DNA of 64,000 nucleotides. Source: Ziziphus jujuba (taxonomy: Eukaryota > Streptophyta > Magnoliopsida > Rosales > Rhamnaceae). The translations under genes and the position numbers were made by a program. The DNA is taken from positions 2,301,501 through 2,365,500 of the forward strand of contig NC_083388.1 of the NCBI RefSeq assembly GCF_031755915.1, read 5' to 3'. Positions 22,366 to 36,032 of the stretch are shown here, piece after piece; the first letter of the stretch is position 1, and each line of letters opens with the position of its first letter. The notes under the pieces are model-generated. The model was not told where the DNA came from. It ran no database searches and was given only the letters and a program-made list of their open reading frames with translations.

Positions 22366-24871
22366 CTGTGCTCATATGTTGCTCCTTGTACCACCATTAA
22401 AGCATCCTTGATATGCCCAACATATTCCACCTGATACAAACAAAAGATAGGAGCTATTGTAGTAGGAAAAGGTAATCATAATGATAATAATGATGATGAT
22501 AATAATAATACAAGAGAACAAAAAAGCTTTACATTAACAAATGCACAAACTCACCATGAAAATTATTTCATTTCATGGAGGGGGCTTAATGGACAAAGCT
22601 TGGCAAGCTTCACGGAATTGTCTTTCAATAAAAGACGGAGACAAATCTTTATTCTGATAAAGATTCACCACCACAACAGATACTGTTCATGATGGAGGGA
22701 AATACACAATAAATAAACCATGCACTTCAGATATACTGAAATAATTAATAGAGAAATGATAGAATTGGTATGCTATCATGACTAGGATGATATTATAGCA
22801 TGTAAAGAGTAGAATAGTTCTTTTCTGAAATGCATTTTAAAAGCAGGCAGAATATATATATATATAAATAAGTTGTTTCTTATCAACAAGATAGAGACAT
22901 CAAAATTAAGAAATTACGAACATAATTGAGAAGGAAATTTATAAAGCAAGTCATCACCTCCATTAACCAACAAAAGTAAGGGCTACATAAGTAAAAAACA
23001 ATAGAAACAAATTGCTTTGTGTGCAACTTTAAAAGTCATAAAATATTAAACTTACAGGGAGGGCGAAAAATGAGAGACTTGGAAAGAAATGGATAAAAGC
23101 ACTACATGCACATACAGCCATAGCAAAGAACTAAGTAGGATAAACTAGTTTATACAGAAGCTCAATACAAGTCTCTATCTAAAATGTTCTAATTGAGGCC
23201 TTCTAAAAGGGCCATTAATGATGGAGACTGATGAAAGTGACTGAAAATTTTGAAAATATACAAATGAAATTTCCTTTAAAGACTTTTCGGTGTCAATCAA
23301 GCATTACTACATGGGAGATTCTTTTCACAAGTTAATTAATTTTTCACATCATTTGTTCCTTGTTGAATTCAATTGTAATTATCATGTCACATCAAGAATT
23401 GTTATAAACTTGAGAATCCACAAGTATTGTCAAATAAAATATATTATGAAAAGTTATTGATTGAGAAATAATCAGTCCTAACAGATGTGATGATGGAAGC
23501 AATCAATTTAAGCAAACCAGAAAAACAAAAGCAAGCACCGACCAACACAACCACAAACATCAATTGGCAGAAAGAAATACCGGTGTATAATTGATACGAA
23601 AAAATATATATTACTTCAATGTCCATATTCAGTTATCCTTCCACTTAATAGGAGAAAACGAGAAACTAGGATTGCACAACTTGACATCATTTACAAACTC
23701 AGTTTTCATTGTTTGACCGACAAAATGCAATGCATTGTAGTTGCCCACATAATCAGTTCTGATTTGCCCATAGCACCCATATAATTGCAAAAATAATCTG
23801 CTTTATATAAAATAACTAAGCACCTGAAATTCCTTACTCAATTTTTTCTTCCCTAAAGCATTATTGACAAAACAGATTATTGCTATTTTGACACAGACAT
23901 AATAGATCAGATTAATGCAATATGAAAACGAGTTGCTCAAAACAATGCTAGGATACAGCAAAGATGGTCATTTTTGTTGGGAAAAACACCACAACAGTTT
24001 TTAATCTCCATGTAAATATGGTGTCTTGGATGTTTTATGCAACATGTTAAACCTTCCCTACACTTTCCATATCAGATTGCATGTACCTAAAACACTGACG
24101 AACAGCAGAAACGAAGGGAAACAGAAAAAAGTGAATTACCAACATCTCAAGAAAAGGCATGAAGCATGAACAACAAAGATATTTCCAAATCAAAGTCCAA
24201 CATGGGTTTATTAGTTCAAAGTAACAGAGAAATAGTCTTATTGTCCAGGAAATTACCTGTGTACCTGTGATTCAAGTAAAAGAAAGAGAAGTGCTCCAGA
24301 TAAGAGCATTCTGTAGTAGTCTTCATCTGCAATTCACTCAGACCCCAGCTATCTTGGACATTTCACTTCTTAGCAGTTTTATCCTCCTTACAGATGCATC
24401 CAATCTGAACAACTGCATTAAACTCCAATGTCACCTTTGTTTCACAAATCCCCAGGTCAAAGTAACAAAAACATATCAAACTATATCCTTTCCAAAGGTA
24501 ATTCCTCCTAAAATGGGTCATTTATATACGTCAGTGAAAGGAAAGAGCATAAAAAATACTAGAGACTGTATAAAGAATTCATTGATAAAGTTTCTTTTCT
24601 ATATGGTGAATAACATAACTAGCAACAACGAATAAAGTGATGATATAGCTTAACCACCATGAAAAAGAAACCTAGGCAACTTGTAAAATTTACAAAACAA
24701 ATGATCACTGATAAGTAAAACCTGCACAAGCCATGCATAAGAACCATGGATGCATTTTTTTTTTCGTTATTGTTCTTATACTAGAGATACACTGACCTGA
24801 ACTTCTAGATCTGCAAGAAGAGCTGACAGGTTTTTGCTTTCTGCTCTAAACTGATCTTCATCAATTATGAC
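22366..24871 (-). CDS. Unidentified spliced gene (two internal exons placed)
   Basis: Two exons are well supported on the minus strand. 24871-24797 codes for IIDEDQFRAESKNLSALLAD plus LEVQ, and 22430-22366 codes for VEYVGHIKDALMVVQGATYE plus HR. Splice signals are GTAG|GTC, CAG|GTCAGT, TATCAG|GTGG and ACAG|GTTTTG, and phases agree, so the frame reads unbroken across the junction. The product looks helical and small and I do not recognise the family. A possible last exon after an acceptor near 22266 would add a few residues and a stop. A possible first exon is the ATG near 26120 (MNGKKPTMGRQSVSRLQEAH, donor GTGAGG). That first exon does not join in phase to the 24871 exon, so at least one exon is missing from this model. 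Coordinates cover only the placed exons. Confidence 0.45.
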
Positions 24872-26440
24872 CTACCAAACTCATAGAAAGAAAAGAAAAT
24901 TTAGAGTTAGAAACCCTTTCACACAAGAAAAAAAAGGAAACGGAATCATAATTATTACTTCAGAAGTTTCACCAGAAATACCTCATAGAGATTATAAGCC
25001 TGCCTACCGTGAGGGAGTATCCTAGAAATTTTCCTTCTAACGGAGCTTTAGAATTGAGGTAAAATACTCAAGGAACAATTAAAGGAGTCTAATGCATGAT
25101 TACTTCCACAACCACCCAAGCAAAAAAACTGGCCATTCTGAGAAGTTGAAGCTAATTGTATAATCTGAACATAGAATGATGTGATTAATCCGTGGCAGAG
25201 AAATAATTACAGCCAAAAGATTTTCAAATTAGATGAAAGCATTAGACGCCAGTGGCGGCGTGTTAGGGCTGCTTCATGCCGCCTAAAATATGAACTAACA
25301 CCTGTTCTGCCCTGGGCTTCTTTTTATGATCTGTTGCACTGCTGAGCAACTTAGAAATACTATTAGAATGATGTGGAGACTTTATATTGCCCAATCTATC
25401 AAAAAGACCAAAAATCCATTTTCCATGATTATAGAAAACTAACTCAAGCTAGCACATACATAATAGATACCCGTGACATATGATGGTTATCCTCTGGGAG
25501 GTCTAAGTCCAATTAAGCTCAACTGGGACTAGATGATATTTATAGATGATAACAACGCAACTTAAAGACTTTTGTGGTTCTTGATCTTCCAAAGGTGACT
25601 GCAAAATTACAATGAGGCATTCATCACTTCCACTAACGTGTTTTTTATGCCAAGTCGTTTCCATCTGATACTTTAAACAAAGTGAAAATGGAAAAGATTT
25701 AGCTTTCTCCCATTTACATTTTTTATTTTTTTTTTCTGCTGTCCCTTGCCATAAGAACAAACTTGTAAAAACCGTCAGACACTCGAACCATAATTTCTTA
25801 CTCTTCCTTTCACTTTCTTATTAACCAAACAGACCCAAAAAAAAAAAACGAAGCTGCGGCTAATATACCACCAAAATTGAAACAAAAACCATGTGAATTG
25901 AGGTGAAAATAGAACGAACAAACTAATGAAGCTAAAATTGATTAATAAAATCAACTCAGGGAGCAAATTAAGGACCAATCCGAACCTCTTATCGCCTTCG
26001 GAGAAGAGTTCGACCCATCCCCCAACCTCGTTGGCCTCGAGCTATTCCTCACCCGTGCCTATGAGCTTCTTGGAGCCTCGAAACACTCTGCCTTCCCATT
26101 GTCGGTTTTTTGCCGTTCATTGTTTCGGTCCGTAAAAAGCTGATTTCGGATTGGAAAATGATAAATTAAAAACAAAACAAACAAAAAAAAAAAAAAAAGA
26201 AAAAAGAAGGGGTTTTTCTGAAGGCCTTTGTGATCTGAAACTGAAAGTGGATCCGCTGTGACAGCGAGCGACTGAGGGCCTCGGGCGTCTTTCCCGCGCT
26301 TTGTATATATGCTAAAACGGTTCTATAGACGTAAATAACCCTGACAGTGCTCGAAATTTTCAACAGTACCACAATTTGATCTGCTATTCCTTTCCCGGGT
26401 TCCCCGTGCAGTGATTATTATTATTATTATCATTACAATC
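24872..26440. other. Probable 5' part and promoter of the unidentified minus-strand gene
   Basis: GC-richer sequence at 25970-26130 and 26220-26310 stands out from the AT-rich surroundings and looks like a first exon and leader. Between 24900 and 25900 I found no exon that fits the phase. The minus strand carries a GCATATATACAAAG motif near 26300, a possible TATA box. Confidence 0.35.
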
Positions 26441-26444
26441 TATA

Positions 26445-29066
26445 TCTATATAATATATAAAAATAAGATAGTAAATAAAAAATTTTACCACTTATTATTT
26501 TTATATTTATTTTTTTTTTTTTCAAAAGTATTAAAAAAATAAAGTTTAAAAATAAAATTATTTATAAAATTTTACAATCTTAAAATTATTATCATATGTT
26601 ATTTTTATGTTCATTTTATTTCCTTACAAATATATTATAAAAAATATTAAAGTTTATAAATAAAATTATTTGTAAAATTTAATAATCTAAATAAAACTTG
26701 AATAGAATAATTTGATCTTGATTTTTGAAAACTTACCTAACATGTGGGTGTTATCTAGATGTGGCCATACATTTTTTAAATAACATGTAAAACGATTTTA
26801 GCATAATTTATATAATAATATATTCACAAATAATTTACATAAATAATATTTCTACAAATAAAAATTCAACAATTTTCATAAAATTTCAAGAAAAAATTTG
26901 ATCTTGATTTTTGAAAATTTCCATATATATATAGGTATGAAGATTTTATTTTTGATGATAGAGCGAAAATTGGGAAGAGGAATTTTGTTTCTCTGTATTT
27001 GCTTTTTTTTTTTTAAGATAAGATAAAAAAAAAACCATGTATATAATAAAATATCTTTTTATTATTAAAATATTTTACACAAAAACTCTATATACTAATA
27101 CATATTTATATTTATATATGGATATGTAATAAATATAATTTTATTGTAAAATAATAAAATTAATATACAATAATTAATAGTAAAATTGATCTTTTTATTA
27201 GAAATTTAAAATGGATAATACATTTTTTTTTCAATATTTTTCTAAAAGTGCTGAAAATGTATTTATATATATATATATATGACAAGATTTCAACAATGTG
27301 GAGCAATATAAAATCAATTTAATACAAAATGTTGATTTCATATTTAAAAGTGCAATTTGATACTTTTGGGTTTTGTGCTTAGGATTTAGCATTTAACTAT
27401 TTAAGGTAATGTAAATTTTTTTGGTAACTATACAATATATGGAAATTATATAAAACTAATGACCATCAATTTAATTTTTAATTATGATCAAGTTGATTAT
27501 TTTATTTTACTAAATTTTGAATCTGATTGTTAATTTGTTATTCCATGCTAATTTTATAATTTTATTAAATAATTATTCAACTATTTAATTATTTTTATAA
27601 TTATATTATTATATTATTGAATATAAAAAATAGATAAACTTGAACTATAATGACATTTATTAAATTTAAATTTAAATTGAAAAATTGATTATTATCTATA
27701 ATATTACTATTTAATATTCAATATTAAATTATCTAATATTTAATATTTATTATCAAAGATAATTGAAAATTTCTCAGAAAATATATCAAGGAATGGTTTT
27801 TATTAATCATAAATATACATATTTATATAGGATTTGACTAATATCTACAATGTAAGATATTCTATATATGGTACAAATAATTATAAATAGAAATAATGAG
27901 CTATAAAATTTAACGAAAATAATTGTTTTACTAAAAATATTTTAAAATATATATAAAAGGAAAGATCCTTAAAATTAAAAGAAAAAAATATATTAGATAA
28001 TGGAAGAAATTTATGGGAATATAATTATTCTATTTAAATCAAATTATTTATCTAATCAAATTGAATCTTTTATATGGAAAAATAAGGTGTATCTGAAATT
28101 TATATATTGATGGAGAGATAAAATATATTTTAAATTCATATTTCAAAATATAAATTTCAATAATCAAAATTTCAAAGACAAAAATTAAATTAAACAACAA
28201 ATTGAAATTCAAAATCACATTTTATCAAAAATATTACAACTTTATAAATAGAGCGAGAAACCAAAAAAAGAAAAAGATCTTAGGAAAGTAATAGAAAAAG
28301 GTTAAAAAATACAAAGAAGAGAAAAAGTGGAAAAAATAAAAAGAAAGAAAGGAAAAGTATATTAAAAAAAAAAATATTGACATAGATATAGATGTTATGC
28401 GAAAGTTTAATATTGTAACTAGTATAGATGAAAATTTTTTAATATAAAATTTTATCTTTAAATTATTTATTTTATGTATGATTGAACATGATAAATACAA
28501 ATTGTTTGATATAAATAAAGTTGATCATACAGTGGTTTATGTTTTTATAATTGATTTTTTTGTTAATTTTGTTAAAAATATAATTAAAGAGGTTTTTGTT
28601 AAAAACAATGCTAAGTGCTAAGAATCTTGTGGAAAGACAAATAAATTCATTAATACTGTGCTTCAAAGCTAGAATTTATTTCATCTATGATTATTTTAAA
28701 TGTTAAATGATAATTTTATTTGTATACATCATTAGACTAGTTTTGATATATATTTTTTCATGTTTAAAATAAAATAAATTTAAGTATATTTTATAGATGA
28801 ATTTCGATGTGAGATTAATAGTTATCTAACAGTAATTACCATCTTTATTGTGCCAAAAAAATTTTAAAATTATATTAATTTATAATTTTTAAAATTTATA
28901 TATATATATATATATATATATTCTAATTAAAAATTTTATCTATGGAATGCTATTTATACAATGCTTTAATATTTGATTTAATTATAATTAATTAACTTTT
29001 ATTAATAATTGTCGAAATTAGCTATTATGATTATATTTCCCATGCATCGCATAGGCTAAACACTAG
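26445..29066 (+). mobile_element. Non-autonomous Helitron-like element
   Basis: The 5' end is TCTATATAATATATAAAAAT after a host A or T-rich flank. The 3' end is CACTAG followed by host T. A short hairpin CCCATGC-ATC-GCATAGG lies ten bases before the CTAG terminus. TC start, hairpin plus CTAG end, no inverted repeats and no target duplication are the signature of Helitrons, and the CATGCATCGC hairpin is typical of plant families. The 2.6 kb interior is about four-fifths A/T and has no Rep/helicase sequence, so any movement would have needed enzymes supplied from elsewhere. The interior could be a composite of several insertions. Confidence 0.6.
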
Positions 29067-29079
29067 TTATTAAATAGAA

Positions 29080-29670
29080 TAGTGTAGTCTAACGCGCCCC
29101 GGGGGGGGAGGGAATCATATATTTCTATTTTGAGAAATGACTCAAAATAAGAAGAAAAAAAATGATTTCTATTATAAACTTAGAAAACAATCTCGATTAA
29201 TCATCAATAACTTTGTTCCAAAAAGAAAAATAAAAAATAAAAAATAATATTCATCAGTTACCAATTACGACTCATAATAAAGTGTTGATAAGAGTGAGAT
29301 GAAAAAGGAGGACATGGTTACAGAACTCGTAACGTATTGTGTTAAATCATGTTAGTATCGTTTGTTATATTCATGTGAAATTGAGTTAACCCAAATATGA
29401 TACGTTACGTTTTCGTATAGAAACAGATAAATCCGAACCTATTGTTAAATTATCGTGTAACCAATAACTTGATCCGTTAATCTATTAAGAATATATACAA
29501 ATTTAAAAATTTAAATTTGACTTAGCTTTCAAATAATAAAAATAATATTTTTTTAAAAAAAAATTTACAAAGAAACTTGTTTATTTTTTTTTAAATTAAA
29601 CTAAAAAAGAACAAATGAATACACATTTAACAATAATTTACGTAATTTTAATATAAGAAAACTTGTATAA
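29080..29670. other. AT-rich spacer with a short G run
   Basis: CGCGCCCCGGGGGGGG at 29091-29106 is a striking GC-only island within AT-rich DNA. No gene recognised. Confidence 0.5.
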
Positions 29671-30395
29671 TTACAAAAATATCTTTGATTTAAACCTGTA
29701 AATTATCTTGCAGGTTTGTATTGTATTATCGTGTCTATAAGATTTCACCAGACCTACATGATTACTTTTCATTGTCCTCATCTTAAGGACAGACTCATCA
29801 TCGTCGGCTTCTTCTTCTTCATCAGCATCTAGAGTGGTTGATGGTGGCACTTCTTCAACTTCATCAGCATAGGCAAAATTGGGATGAGTCTTGCTCTCCA
29901 GTAATTGAGCTCCTTCACTTTTATTGTAGGGAAGTTTGTCGTTATCATTGATAGTAGACATTTGAATCAATGTTTTGGCAACGATCATTTCTTGCCTTGC
30001 TTCCATTTGGTAGGAAACCCCAATACTAGTTCAGCCTCATGTAATGCCAACCTCTGTTTTGCCAATACCGATGGTGTATTGGTTGAGAACTCTTTGCATT
30101 AGTTGAGAACTCTCTACATTAGCACCACAACTAATACCTCCTCCTCCTCCTCCTGGCTGTTCATTGCAGATTAAGATGTGCTTATCCAACTTCTTTCGAG
30201 ACTAGATTGGCATACCATAATGGACAACCTGGTTCAACAATTGCATTTTCTGGAACAGCCATGGGTCTTTTTCCTCTCTTTCAATCTTCACTCTTAGGAT
30301 CTTCAGCCACAACCACCAGTGCCACTAGATCTTTCTTTAACCCTTCTTTGCAAGTGCTATACTGCGTTCCCCTAGCTTTAGTCGTTTGGAAAGTC
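29671..30395 (-). pseudogene. Decayed gene remnant, family not recognised
   Basis: The minus strand holds coding-like pieces interrupted by stops. From the upper end: KKDLVALVVVAEDPKSED then a stop, MAVPENAIVEPGCPLWYANL then a stop, and finally an open stretch from 30006 (MEARQEMIVAKTLIQ, with an acidic run DADEEEEADDDES) to 29671. The order suggests one old gene or retrocopy read from ~30395 down. A GGA/TCC trinucleotide run lies at 30137-30152. No intact product; identity unknown. Confidence 0.4.
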
Positions 30396-30399
30396 TTTT

Positions 30400-31480
30400 G
30401 ACACTTCCTATCACACCTTATGTCTATATACTTAGAATGTAATAAAGTCATACTTATAACACTTAATAGAACTTATAATGCAGGATATAAAAACGCTCCA
30501 AACATCATTAATAAATAATATCTAAAATATCTCCATAAAAAAGAAGAACAAAAATAAACTCTAATATCCAGAAGGTCTTCTATACTAACTAATATAAAAA
30601 TTAAAAAAAAAAAAACACTATTATCCTATGCCAATCCAGCTACGATGAAACTATGATGTACTTGAAACCATAATAATAAATGATGAGTATAAAACTCAAC
30701 AAGTTATTGGATTTTTAATAAATACAAAAACAAAAAACAAAAATACTTAAAATGATAACAAATAAATATTCAAAAATAATATTTAATAACATAAACAGAA
30801 TTTTCATATAAATTCTAATTGTTAATTATTTATTAGGACTTGACATAATATAATTTTATCCATCGGTAATCCATATCAATTTGCGTGTGAGGCATGTAAT
30901 GAGTGGAAAGATATAAATTTTAATAAAAATAAGCTCTTATACCTGAAGTTATTAGTCATATCTTTACTGTGATCATTAGTAGGTCTTTCCACATGAAGCA
31001 ATACATCTAAATTCGAAAGTAAAGAACTGTAGATCACAAGAAAAATACCCTAACATGATTTATCTCAACACCTGAAAATATATCATAACATATCACATAA
31101 ATGCCTACTAAATACAACAACTAAAGCATAAATACATATACCAATAATCTAATAGTTTATTTGTGCAATCTATTTATATATTTCATAAAACATAAAGTTA
31201 TAGAAAAACATAAAATAAATCAATAACATAACTACATATTTGTTATGATTTCAGGAAAAAGTACAGTAACTTATCTTGATTAGCAAAGTTCATAGATAAA
31301 CTAACTTATGGATAACACCGACAATCTCTCATAAGTATAAAGCAAAATTATCATATATCAAAATTAGTTTACATATAAATCCTAAAATCAAGCGCTTAAA
31401 CTCAAATTAAATAAATAAGAGTTGATACCATAGGAGTATCATAGCCTAACTCTCAAATTTTAAAATCATAAGCCTATAAC
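30400..31480. other. AT-rich spacer, nothing recognised
   Basis: Low-complexity A/T sequence without supported genes, RNAs or element ends on either strand. Confidence 0.5.
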
Positions 31481-31489
31481 AAAATCAAA

Positions 31490-31909
31490 TCACCAAAATT
31501 CGAACAAAAACCTATTAATCCAATAAATTGACTCTAAACAAAAATTTAATTCCTTATTCAAATGACATCGAATTTCAAATGAACAAATCTTATAAAATTT
31601 CAAATGAACACTTCTTGCGTTTGTTGGACTCTCTTCTTTTCGCCATACGATCAGACCTTCATCCCTGTCAATTAACCTTGGCTGCTTTCTTGCGAAATTA
31701 CCAGGATTGCACTTCTTCTTGTGCATTCCGAACCCACCTCCATTCAAGAACGTCTTTTTGCAGATTTCACATTGTAAACCCCTGTCTACTGCTTCTAGAA
31801 TGCCAGAGTATGAAGAATTCTTGATCATTGCACCAGCAATAATTTTCACTCCTTCTTTGGCATCACGATATAGACTCGGACGTAGCATGCATTTGCCATC
31901 GCCAACCAC
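31490..31909 (-). pseudogene. Hypothetical ORF with C2HC zinc-finger-like motif, probably a gene remnant
   Basis: 139 codons starting MVGDGKCMLR. It contains LQCEICKKTFLNGGGFGMHK followed by KKC, which fits C-x2-C-x12-H-x3-C, an incomplete C2H2-type finger. Above it (31920-32200) further Lys/Glu-rich coding-like stretches occur in other frames separated by stops, so the ORF looks like the open end of a broken gene. The AT-rich C-terminal third (after HLKFYK) looks non-coding. Confidence 0.35.
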
Positions 31910-32340
31910 CCTATTGTTGATTGCTTTCTATATGCTCTTCTTTGTCGTAATCCTTCCATACATCTCTTCTTTATCGGCAACTTCGTACCTATTGCTTTCT
32001 TTACCTTCTCCCCTGCTTCATTCTTTCTAGGTTCTTAATCTTCTTGCCGGTGATCATCTTCAAAGCATCCTTTCTCCAACGCCGACAACTTCAAGGCTTT
32101 ATCAGTTTACTTCATCTTCTCATTACTCTTGCCATTTTTACCCTCACCATTTCCATCCTCAAGCCATTTTCGATTTCTTTTTCTGTTTGTTTTTGAAAAT
32201 GAGAGAGAGAGAGAGAGAGAGCAAGAGTTAGAAACCTTTTTTTTTTTTTTTTTTAAGAAAAAGAGTATGAATACAAAAATTAATTTATTATCTGATCACT
32301 CTAGATTTATCCTTATATAATTTCTCAAGTTTGTAACTTA

Positions 32341-35300
32341 TCTATATAATATATAAAAGAAGAACCGTATGCAACACGTATCAGCATACGCTACATCCAA
32401 ATTCCCTCCAAAAGTACTTTCTTTATTTTTATTTTATTCATTTATTTATTTATTTATTTATTATTTTACCTTTTATGTTTATACCCAAATATGTATATAA
32501 TCAACAAATATATATATATATATATAATCAATTTTTGATATAACTATCAAACAATTGATAAAAGAACATATGGTAATAATTTTAAAATAAATAAAATATT
32601 TGATTTGATTTTATATTTTTTTTATCAAATAAGTCAAATACGTAAAATTTATTTGCATATATATAGTTTTCTTAATTAAATATATGTTAAATATTTTTAC
32701 ATAAAAAAACATGGTTACATGTAAATTAATAAAAATATCTTTTTATTTGGATATAAAAATATAATATCATAAATAATAATTGTTAAACGTAGCAAAATAA
32801 GATTTATTTCAAAACAAATTATTTGATCTTATTTTATTACCAATTAATATATATTTTTATTATTATATTAGACAGACGGCTGATGAAAAACAGATTTTGA
32901 TCAAATATATTTGGGTCAATAGGGAAGATCTTAGAGATCATTACCTAAAAACGCAGGTATTACCGTTTTTAAATTGTATATATTTTTATTCTTATATTCT
33001 AATATTATATAATATTATATTATATTATCTATATAATATATAAAAGAAGAAAAGCCAGTGCTGTATGTCATCGTAATATTCTTTCAAATTTTCTCCAAAA
33101 TCATCAATAAAATAAAATATCATCTTTTTTTATTATTTATAATTCTATGTAAATATTAAACAACAATAAATTGAATAGCTATTTAAAGCATGAGTTTTTT
33201 TACCTTTTATGATTGTATCCAAAAATATATAAGATCTATTATTATAATGATTATATATATGTATATATATACCTATGACATTGAGTATTTCTATATATAT
33301 AATAGATTTGGATATGAATTGAAAGAATTGATTGAAAGAGTATGATATATTTACCTTGTATTGGTTGTACTAAAATATATATATATATATATATATATTA
33401 TAATATTATATATGTCATAAAGTGTATTGGCATATATATGGTTACCTTAATAAAATGTATTTTAATTATTTTGATATATACAAATCTGATTATATAGAAA
33501 TTAATAAACATATTTTTTTTATTTGGATACAAAAAATTTCCATAAATAATATAATTTTATTTTATCAATGAAAAAATTTGAGATATTATTTTCAGAATAA
33601 AATTGTTGAACAAGAAAAAGTAAGATTTATATTAAAAAAAAACTATTTGATTTTAATTTATTTACCAAATAAGTCAAATACATTTGGTTATCAATTATTA
33701 AATGTCACCTTCCGGTTATTTAAAATTTCGATGTTCAATATTTTAATGATATTTATTTTTTTTATATTTCTGTTTTAGTTATTTAAGTTATCAAATTTTT
33801 TTGTTTTAATTGATTTTTGAAAACTGAGAGCGATCTAAGAAAACCAAGAGTTGACTGAGAAAAAAATGTTTTTGGGGGCTTCAATTGAAACTAGCTAGCT
33901 GATGGAAAAAATTGATTGGTTTTGCATTTTGTTTTTGGTTTTTTATTTTTGTTTTTCATTATTTTATTTTTTTGTTTTCTTTTTCTTAGGGCATTGTTGA
34001 AAGGAATGTTAGTGTACGTCTCCTCCTCATATCTCAATTGAAGCCTAATGGGTATGAGAGTAATTACGTGTTTAAAATGAGGATAATTTGGAGACATAAT
34101 CTAATCATTTTTATTGTTGTTTTTTTTTTAAATAGTTTTTAAATGTTTAATTGGAGACTTGGATTTGTTAGAAAAAATTAAATATTAATTCGAGAAAAGA
34201 AGAAAACATTAAAATAATTTTTCTTTTTTTAATTTAGAAGATGATTTTTTTTCTCCCTCTTTTACTTCCTTTTCGATTTAGTTTTGGTAGAAAGAGATGG
34301 AGCACACTACATGCTCACATACCTAATGACATATATCAAATCAATTGTAGTTGTCATTGAAAAATAAAAAAATAAAAAAAAAAAGTAAAAAGAAGCATTT
34401 TTAATTGTTAGTAATTTTGCTTGAAATCAGTTTTAAATATTTTTTTCTTAAATTTAAATTAGACTTATAAATTGAAATCTATATAATATATAAAAGTAGA
34501 ATAGTCAATAATATATGTTATCATAATGTTTATAAAGATAATGACACCATCAAGTAGCGAGGGCAATGGACACAACATTGGGGAGTAGTAGGCACTAGGT
34601 AGTATAGTAGTAAATAGTAAGCTTCATGAACCATGCTCGGCATATTTTATATACAACTTGAATTTTTTTTTCTAATTCTTAAATTACTCTTTCACTTCTA
34701 TTTTGAACTTTTCATATTTCCATCAAAACCTATGTTTTTAGTTATTTCAAGTTTATCAGTTATACAGTGACAATGGTTGATTTTCTCAAGTAGATCTCCT
34801 TAATTCTAAAATCAAAACGTGTCTAAAAAGATAGTTATAATAAAAATATTTTAAAAATAATAATCTATATATTAATATTTTTATTGTTTTGTTATATTTA
34901 TTTTATTGCTAGATAATAAAATTTTACGTATGGTAATTAATAATAAAATAGATCTTCTTATTTGTATAATTTATATATTAATATCTTTAATCCTTTATCA
35001 TATTTATTTAATTGTAAAATAATAAATTACCTTACAATGTAAAATATATGTACCCATTGATAAATTATCTTACAAAGTGAGAAGTAAATAATAATAATAA
35101 TAATAATAATAAAGATAATTAAATTTATATTATAAGGATTTAATATAAAAAAATTAATCGTTAATAAGGAATAAAAAGAAAAAGATAGTCAAAATAAAAA
35201 ATATTAAAAATAGATTTATAATCTCTTTATTAATATCTTTGTTAGTTTATTATATTTATTTTATTGTAAAATAAAAAGATATTATATATGATAATTAATA

Positions 35301-36032
35301 ATTAAATTCCATATATTAATACATATACATATATAGATATGCAATAAATAAAATTTCAATATCATAATATATAGATTTCAATAATAAAATTGATTTTCTT
35401 ATTTGATTTGAATAAAATATATCTAACCATAAATAAATTATCTTATAAGGTTATATGGTAAATAATAACGATAATAATAATAGCTAATAAATATAATTAT
35501 ATTATATTATGAGAATTAAATATAAGTAAATTAATTAATTACAATATCATAATATATATAGATTTCAATATCATAATATAGTTAATTATTTAAGATTAAT
35601 TATGATAATTTAATATTATAATATATAGATTTCAATAATGAAACTGATCTTCTTATTTAATATTCTTAAAAGAGGAGTAGTGACCATACATGATCAATTT
35701 TCAAATTAATTCAAATAATGAAAAAAAAATATTTAATTTGAAATGATGGCTTGATTTTAGGAATTAAAAAAAATTTATATTTATTATTCAGAACAATATT
35801 TGTATCTTTATCAAGTTTAAATATCTTCACCTATAAATAAATAATGAAACAAATTATCTTTAACTCTCAATCAATTATATATATAACTATTAAAAAATAT
35901 TTTTTTAATTTTAATTTTTATTATAATAAAAATTATATAGTTAATTAATTTGATTCGATTTAAATATAATTAATTTTTAAAATTATTTATTGTAGTTATA
36001 TATATCATGCATCGCCACGGGATTAATACCAG
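32341..36032 (+). mobile_element. Helitron-like composite with three 5' ends
   Basis: Three copies of the Helitron-type start TCTATATAATATATAAAAG follow a host A at 32341, 33028 and 34478. The bases after the common start differ in the first two (AAGAACCGTATGC versus AAGAAAAGCCAGTG) but the copies keep related text such as GTATG..ATC. A single 3'-like terminus, CATGCATCGCCACGGG followed by CCAG, lies at 36007-36032. Its CTRR motif is degraded to CCAG. Either elements were nested or several 5' ends share one 3' end. The interior is A/T-rich without Rep/helicase coding. Boundaries at the 3' end are approximate. Confidence 0.5.

Noticed and set aside
25960..26140. Plus-strand open frame (IAFGEEFDPSPNLVGLELFL) that looks protein-like
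   Set aside because: It has no start or neighbouring plus-strand exon, and the same stretch fits better as the leader and first exon of the minus-strand gene. No family recognised.
28234..28666. Phe/Ile/Lys-rich open frames on the minus strand
   Set aside because: Low-complexity A/T sequence inside the Helitron-like element gives such frames by chance.
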